Shown here in pieces: positions 58,601 through 64,000 of a DNA stretch of 64,000 bases (its first letter is position 1; each line of letters starts with the position of its first letter). The DNA comes from Styela clava (taxonomy: Eukaryota > Chordata > Ascidiacea > Stolidobranchia > Styelidae), in the NCBI RefSeq assembly GCF_964204865.1, contig NC_135262.1, positions 19,149,650 through 19,213,649 of the forward strand, read 5' to 3'. Under the pieces are notes generated by a model, which was given only the letters and a program-made list of their open reading frames with translations, did no database searches and was not told the DNA's origin. The translations under genes and the position numbers were made by a program.

Positions 58601-60878
58601 ACGAGTCAGAGTAGGTCAACGACACTCTGGTCAGTCAATCCTGGGGATTCTGTTTAATCCCTACATTTGCAACTGTTCAGCAATTCTGTCCTATGATGTA
58701 AATGTTTCTTTTGGGAAGTTAAAAATATAATATCTTGACATTCATTCAAGTGTTCATCTAGATCTGACTTCATCCAGGAACGGTATTTAAAACGAGTTTA
58801 AAATAATTCCATCTCGTGCCTTCATTGACGTTTTCATCTCTATTGATGTCGACATTGGCAAGATAGCTGTTCTAAAATCTTCTGGAGCTGGTTAGAAGAT
58901 TCTGTGTTTGTGAATTTCATTTGTGAGAATGTTTTAAAAAAAACGTATATCTAGAATTATTTAATCCGCGTTTGATATATACGTACTTTCATTTTGATGT
59001 CCCTCATCTTGGCGTTCTTTCGCGTTCCCCGGCAGAAGAGCATATTCTTAATATATTAATAATAATTATCAAGCGTTATTGAAATATTAGAATCATATTA
59101 TAGGAGAATTTACGTATCAGCAATTACACATGTAATTTACTTTTTGTTTTTCGTAAGCAAATATCTTTGAGTGATATTCAAATTTGCGGGCATCCAAAAT
59201 ATTTGTTCATAATCACATATATATATATATATATAATATAAAATACCTGTGTGGGGCGATCCATTCCACCTTGATAGTTTTTGCATCACTTCTTCTGCGC
59301 TGTCTGGTTTACCGCGAGACAACAGCCAACGCGGCGACTCTGGGACAATGCTGAAAGGTGTTAAGCTAAATTTCTGCATCAATTTCATGTAATATGCACT
59401 TAAACTTTACTAATGTATGGACTAGCAGTATTGAAAATATTGGCATTTCGACAGAACTAGCACGGGATATATAAATATTTCACAATGCTATATCCAATTC
59501 ACCATCGTTAAATAATACAAAAAATTAAACATCCTCGATATGAAAGCTTGAGATCCATTCGCTTTCCCTCGGACTTTGCCATATTTTATCAATATTGAGA
59601 AAATGCGATTTATATCTTCAAATATATTCACTAACGTATTTTTTCACTTACTATAAAAAAACAAATCCAAGAATTCCAGGTATAGTTGTAATAAAATACA
59701 TTTGTCTCCAACTAGGATAAAGATAGGCAACCCATAGAAACGCTAACATATTTGCGGTGAATCCTATTGCACCGAGAGCACCTGAAAATAGATTCATTCA
59801 GTCATATAGCTGTTGTCGAGCTTATGGGTTTTTGCAATTATTATTTATTCATTTTGGATTAAAATCATATGAAAGTCATATAAGCAATTCCTGTTGTACC
59901 AGTAAATGGAATTGGAGTCATTTGTACTCACCGTTCAGGACCCAAAGCTTCGATCCCGTAGTTTCTTGTATAAGTATAGTTGTCACAACACTTAAACCGC
60001 CAACAAGGAAGCCTGATATAGCTCTACATACTGCAAATTGTTGCCAATTTTGACAAAATCCAGTGATAACTTGAAATATCAGAACTAATATGTATCCTGA
60101 AAATATATTTCAAATGCTCTTTTTAATTACTTTAAAATCGCAGAAGTCGCAAATAAATTTTCTCACCTATAACCGAAATTTTCTTTCTTCCATAGCGATC
60201 GGATAATTGTCCAAAAACGATAGTCCCAGGCATAAAACCTACGTAAAAAATTGATTGAAGGAAGCCTGGTATCCAACTGCGATCTTCAGTTAAATCCCAC
60301 TAAAGTATTTTTGCAATAAAGAAAGCATAACGACTAACTATAGTGATTTCGAATATTAGTTGAAAATCAAATTTTACATAACATGATCCCAAAATACGTG
60401 AATTACTAAATCAATGTATATAAAAAAAAACGGGAAATCCCTAGATTGTTCACTTAATAAAATGAAACTACGTTACCTGGGACACAATGGTTTCTGCGCC
60501 CTGAGCGTGTGGATTGTCATCAAAGGCTGTCGACGGCGCAGCAGAAAACACCAATAAAATCACATCAGGGGGTTTCGACAACTAAATAATAAAAAATAAT
60601 TATACTTTGTCAGATTTTTGTTTAAAATATTCATTACTATGCGATTTTGTATTGTTTAGTATATATACGATTCTATATTTTTGCCAATACTTGCTACTAA
60701 TTATGCAATGCTTTGTTAGATTTAAGTTATTGAAGTCTCAATTGAAAATCCTACAGCTATTCGCAAATGACTATATTTTTCTTACCGAAAAAAGGAAAGC
60801 CAACGAAGAGAGAAAAATATACGCTCGACTGGAGACCGACCCCACTTCATTATTAAGAGTTCCATCAATATTATTCAT
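55674..60878 (-). CDS. SLC22-type organic ion transporter, intact distal copy (11 exons)
   Basis: Major facilitator of the SLC22 (organic cation/anion/carnitine) family; a plasma-membrane transporter whose substrate cannot be read from sequence. Exons in reading order: 60878-60786, 60581-60477, 60299-60167, 60096-59932, 59781-59652, 59350-59247, 58195-58060, 57846-57706, 57240-57155, 56531-56347, 55850-55674. All splice sites are GT/AG and phases join to 484 residues. Start MNNIDGTLNNEVG fits the short SLC22 N-terminus before TM1. The MFS signature GQLSDRYGRKK is at about 96-106; VPESPRWLLSRG at about 211-222 is the SLC22 hallmark; AGRRRTLVCFMGLAAL is the TM8-9 loop; YVYTAELFPTVVRNVGLG is the TM11 family motif; the tail has AAFLPETRAKLIPNT. 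The TM1-TM2 extracellular loop is only about 35 residues, shorter than the usual 100 or so. A broken copy lies 13 kb away. Confidence 0.93.
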
Positions 60879-62143
60879 CAAATATATATATTAGTATTTA
60901 TAGTATCAATTTTACCACTCTTAACTGCCTTTATGTCTGCATATACATGGCAAGGTTTCAGCACCAGAGTTTGAAATTAAACCTGAAGGTAAATGAAAAT
61001 AACATTTATAGTATAGTGCAATTTTGTACTTCTGCATACTATTTCAACATATCTATAATGATATTTTTGCTATCTTAGCTGGTATGAAAAATCTTTTCAA
61101 CTTCAGTTGCTAATACCTCCACGAATACTCTATCAATTTATCTGATCATTACAATGACAGTGAAACGTTAAGATTTTTGTTCAGCCGCCGCTGGTAAACA
61201 CCATTTCCCAGAAAACTGGCGGGCCAATCGGGCCGAAACTTGGCATGTAGCGGGAGGTAGTTACCAAACGAACACAGAAAATTTTTGGGAGCGATCGGGC
61301 CAAAGGAAGTGGGCCAAAACGGGATTTTAGGGGCCCAAGGCTGCTGATTGGTCAATCGGCTGTCCATCAAGTCACGCAAGAGTGAGTTTGGGGTTTAGAG
61401 GCCGTTTAGCTGTGTTTCCGGGGTCAGAAAGCGTTTGCCCGAGTATTGGGAATTTTTCCAAGTATAATTGGGGGTGGGGGCAGTGCCACCACCCCCCCAG
61501 TGATGAGAAAACGTGTGGAAAGCCACGCCCACTTATGTAATATGGTTTTTGGGCTATTAGGAGCACTTGGAATTGGTTTTTGGGCAAAGTGATGCTTAAA
61601 TCCCAAAGGGACTAATATATAGAATATTTCACCACCTTAATCTTGGGACTTCCCCCTCCCAATCGCCCTCCAGTGGCGTAAGAAGGTTGCGCACATAAAA
61701 ATGAAGCTATCGAGAAATAAAATAGATAGGTATGTTGGGAAAATTTAGTTTAATGCTTTTTTCAAGAAATTTTTTTTCTCTCACTCCCCAGTCATGGTCT
61801 AGTGATTTTGGCCTATTGCAGGCCTCTGAAAGGACCTATTAAGAAAGTAAAGGCATGGGCATGTTTAGAAAAATTATTTGAATCTATTTTGAAAGAAATT
61901 TTATTTCCTCATCTTCTCGGTCACGCTCCAGTGATTTTACGTTATATCTCGAGAATGGTGGAAGGTAGAGGTGCCATATTTGGGTCATACAAGGTAGTTG
62001 AGGTCTAGTTTGTGTCAAAAAAAATTCGTCACGGTTGAGTGATCACGGACCTTAAAATTGGAAAAATTCGACTCCGATTAAGGGTGATCAGTTTATTACA
62101 GGGCATTTGAACTTCTTAATAGACTAGAGGGGTCGGGGGCACA

Positions 62144-62176
62144 GCGCTGGACGAATTTTCGCCATTCGTCCGGCGC
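62144..62176. repeat. Hairpin in tandem unit 1
   Basis: GCGCTGGACGAAT and ATTCGTCCGGCGC form a 13-bp stem (one G-T pairing) around a 7-nt loop. Confidence 0.75.
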
Positions 62177-63330
62177 AACGACCCGGGTCCTCCAACAAAC
62201 TTCAAACAAACATCTGCTTCTTAATTTACTAAAAATATTTCAACACATTTCCCCTCGCGGGTAGCGTAGCGACCTCCCCTGGATGGTTAGGCAAGGAAAA
62301 GCACTATAGTGCGTCATGCACAGTATAGATCAGAATTCGTTGCACGAAAGACTAGTCCAGAGTATGTTAGGGCAGACCCTACGAGTTACCATTTCCCAGA
62401 AAACTGGCGGGCCGATGGGGTTGAAACTTTGCATGTATCGGGGGACACTTACCAAACGAACACAGAAAATTTTTCAGAACGATCGGGCCATAGGAAGTGG
62501 GCCAAAACGGTAATTTAGTGGCCCGGAGCTGCTGATTGGTCAATCGGCTGTCCATCAAGTCACGCAAGAGTGGGTTTGGGGTTTAGAGGCCGTTTAGCTC
62601 CGTTTCCGGGGCCAGAAAGCGTTTGCCCGAGTATTAGGAATTTATCCAAGTATAATTGGGGGTGGGGGCACCGCCACCGCCCCCTCAATGGTGAGAAAAC
62701 GTGTGGAAAGCCACGCCCACTTAGGTAATATGGTTTTTGGGCGAATAGGAGCACTTGGAATCGGTTTTCGGGCAAAGCGATGCATAAATATCGAAGGGAC
62801 TAATTAATAGAATATATCACCACCCGAACTTTGGGGATTCCCCGTCCCCGTAACGGTCCAGTGAGTTCGGAATGTTGCGCTTAAGAATTGAGATATTGAG
62901 AAAAAAAAATACATAGGTAGGTTGAGAAAGTTTAGTTTAATACTTTTTTCAAGAAATTTTTTTGCTCCCGTGCCTCCGTCACGGTCTAGTGATTTTGGCC
63001 TTTTGCCGGCTTCAGAGAGGTCTTATCAAGAATCTAAAGGCATGGGCATGATCAGAAAAATCATTCCAATCACGTATCAGCAAAAAAAATTTTCTAGTAG
63101 CCTTCAGTAACGGTCCAGTGATTTTCTGCCATATCTCGAGAACGGTAATAGACAGGGGTCTCATATTTGGGTCATACAAGGTAGTTGGAGTAAAGTTTAT
63201 GCCTATAAAATTTCGTCACGGTCGAGTGATCACGGACCTCAAAATTGATAAAAATCGACATCCATCAAGAGTGATCAGTTTATGACGTGTTATTTAACCT
63301 ACTGAATGAACTAAAGTGGCTGGGGGCTAC

Positions 63331-63363
63331 GCGCCGGACGAATTTCCGCCATTCGTCCGGCGC
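63331..63363. repeat. Hairpin in tandem unit 2
   Basis: GCGCCGGACGAAT and ATTCGTCCGGCGC form a perfect 13-bp stem around a 7-nt loop, 1187 bp from the equivalent hairpin in the previous unit. Confidence 0.8.
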
Positions 63364-64000
63364 AACGACCCTGGTGCATCCAACAAACTCATAATGAAAC
63401 ATACGCTCGTTTATACTAAAATATCTCCCTTACATTTCCCCTCGCGGGTAGCGCAGCGACCGTCCCTGGATGGGATCCCGCCGTCTCTTTCAATGCAGCG
63501 ATAGCTGCCACAAAAACCAGGCACCACGGGCCAGGATGATTAGGTTGTGTATACAGAATAGGGGTACAACAGGGTATGTTACGGAGTTCCGCAAGTGCTA
63601 GAGACTCGCCGGTGGTGTCAAAAGATGGGGGACGATCCCAAACTACTAATTAAAATTTTTCAGCACGATCGGGCCAGAGGAAGTTGGTCAAATAGGGCAT
63701 TTAGTGGCCCAAAATCTAGGATGTGTGACATTGCTATTTCCATGCTGTCAATCAAGTCACGCTAGAGTGATTTTGGGGTTTAGAAGCCGTTTAGCTGCGT
63801 TTCCGGGCCGGGAAACGGTTTGCCCGGGTATTGGGAATTTTTCCAAACATGTTTGGGGGTGGGGGAAGTGCCCCCGCCCCCCCAGTGACGAGAAAACGTG
63901 TAGAAAGCCACGCCCACTTAGGTAATATGGTTTTTGGGCGATTAGGAGCACTTGGAATCGGTTTTCGGGCAAAGTGATGCATAAATATCGAAGGGACTAA

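Larger units (their letters stand above)
54853..61092. repeat. Segmental duplication, distal copy (6.2 kb)
   Basis: Partner of 41769-47972. It is 36 bp longer net, partly from a local duplication of GAAGAATAAAACTTGTATAT near 55485-55530. The right end of homology (61092) is about 100 bp before the 1.19-kb tandem array. Confidence 0.95.
61190..64000. repeat. Tandem array, period about 1.19 kb, running off the window
   Basis: The marker GTTTAGAGGCCGTTTAGCT recurs near 61390, 62580 and (one change) 63778, so the period is 1188-1197 bp, with about 2.4 units visible. Units share GAAAACTGGCGGGCC, GAGAAAACGTGTGGAAAGCC and CCACGCCCACTTA. Within each unit a motif close to GTCACGGTCYAGTGATTTTG repeats roughly every 100-130 bp (61791, 61920, 62028; 62850, 62978, 63107, 63215). 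The third unit is diverged at its start (63500-63680). No long frame is open, and the short frames across it are not conserved as proteins. Confidence 0.9.

Noticed and set aside
61372-63982. Repeated short open frames (MPENRFQVLL... type) in the tandem array
   Set aside because: They recur because the DNA unit recurs; substitutions between units are not biased to silent positions as far as I can see by eye, and no start context or family match exists.

Overview
The window is eukaryotic nuclear DNA from an intron-rich, AT-rich invertebrate animal. Canonical GT/AG introns, metazoan housekeeping genes and dense non-autonomous transposons all point that way. A tunicate or similar invertebrate would fit, but nothing here proves the lineage. 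No prokaryotic features are present. Gene models below were assembled by eye from splice sites, phase continuity and protein-family resemblance.

Left third (1-14300): the 3' part of a MGRN1/RNF157-type RING E3 ligase gene (+), with a tandemly duplicated 66-nt exon; a single-exon SAE1 (-); a single-exon SF3B5 (-) head-to-head with a nine-exon DERL1 (+) across a 304-bp shared promoter region. Three of these genes serve protein quality control or modification (ubiquitin ligase, SUMO E1 subunit, ER-associated degradation); I see no evidence that they are co-regulated.

Middle (14300-34250): repeat-rich sequence, then a twelve-exon SNX8 sorting-nexin gene (-). One SNX8 intron holds, on the opposite strand, a small LC8-type dynein light chain gene. 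An intron of that gene in turn holds a 1.55-kb fold-back (long inverted repeat) element with an 8-bp target duplication. Four copies of a 199-216-bp MITE and several hAT-like elements with readable target duplications also lie in the first 32 kb.

Centre (34250-41500): an apparently full-length LINE on the minus strand, with two intact ORFs, a poly(A) tail and a probable target duplication. ORF1 combines two zinc knuckles with an SGNH-hydrolase domain; ORF2 has an AP endonuclease and a reverse transcriptase. It sits beside the 5'-truncated 3' end of a different LINE.

Right third (41769-64000): a 6.2-kb segmental duplication, with copies 13.1 kb apart, each carrying an eleven-exon SLC22-type transporter gene (-). 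The distal copy (55674-60878) reads open for 484 codons. The proximal copy (42576-47758) has two Tyr-to-TAG changes and a lost splice donor. Between them lie a BEL/Pao integrase relic and a spaced direct repeat. The window ends in a tandem array with a period of about 1.19 kb, built on a recurring 20-bp motif and a 13-bp-stem hairpin, which runs off the edge.
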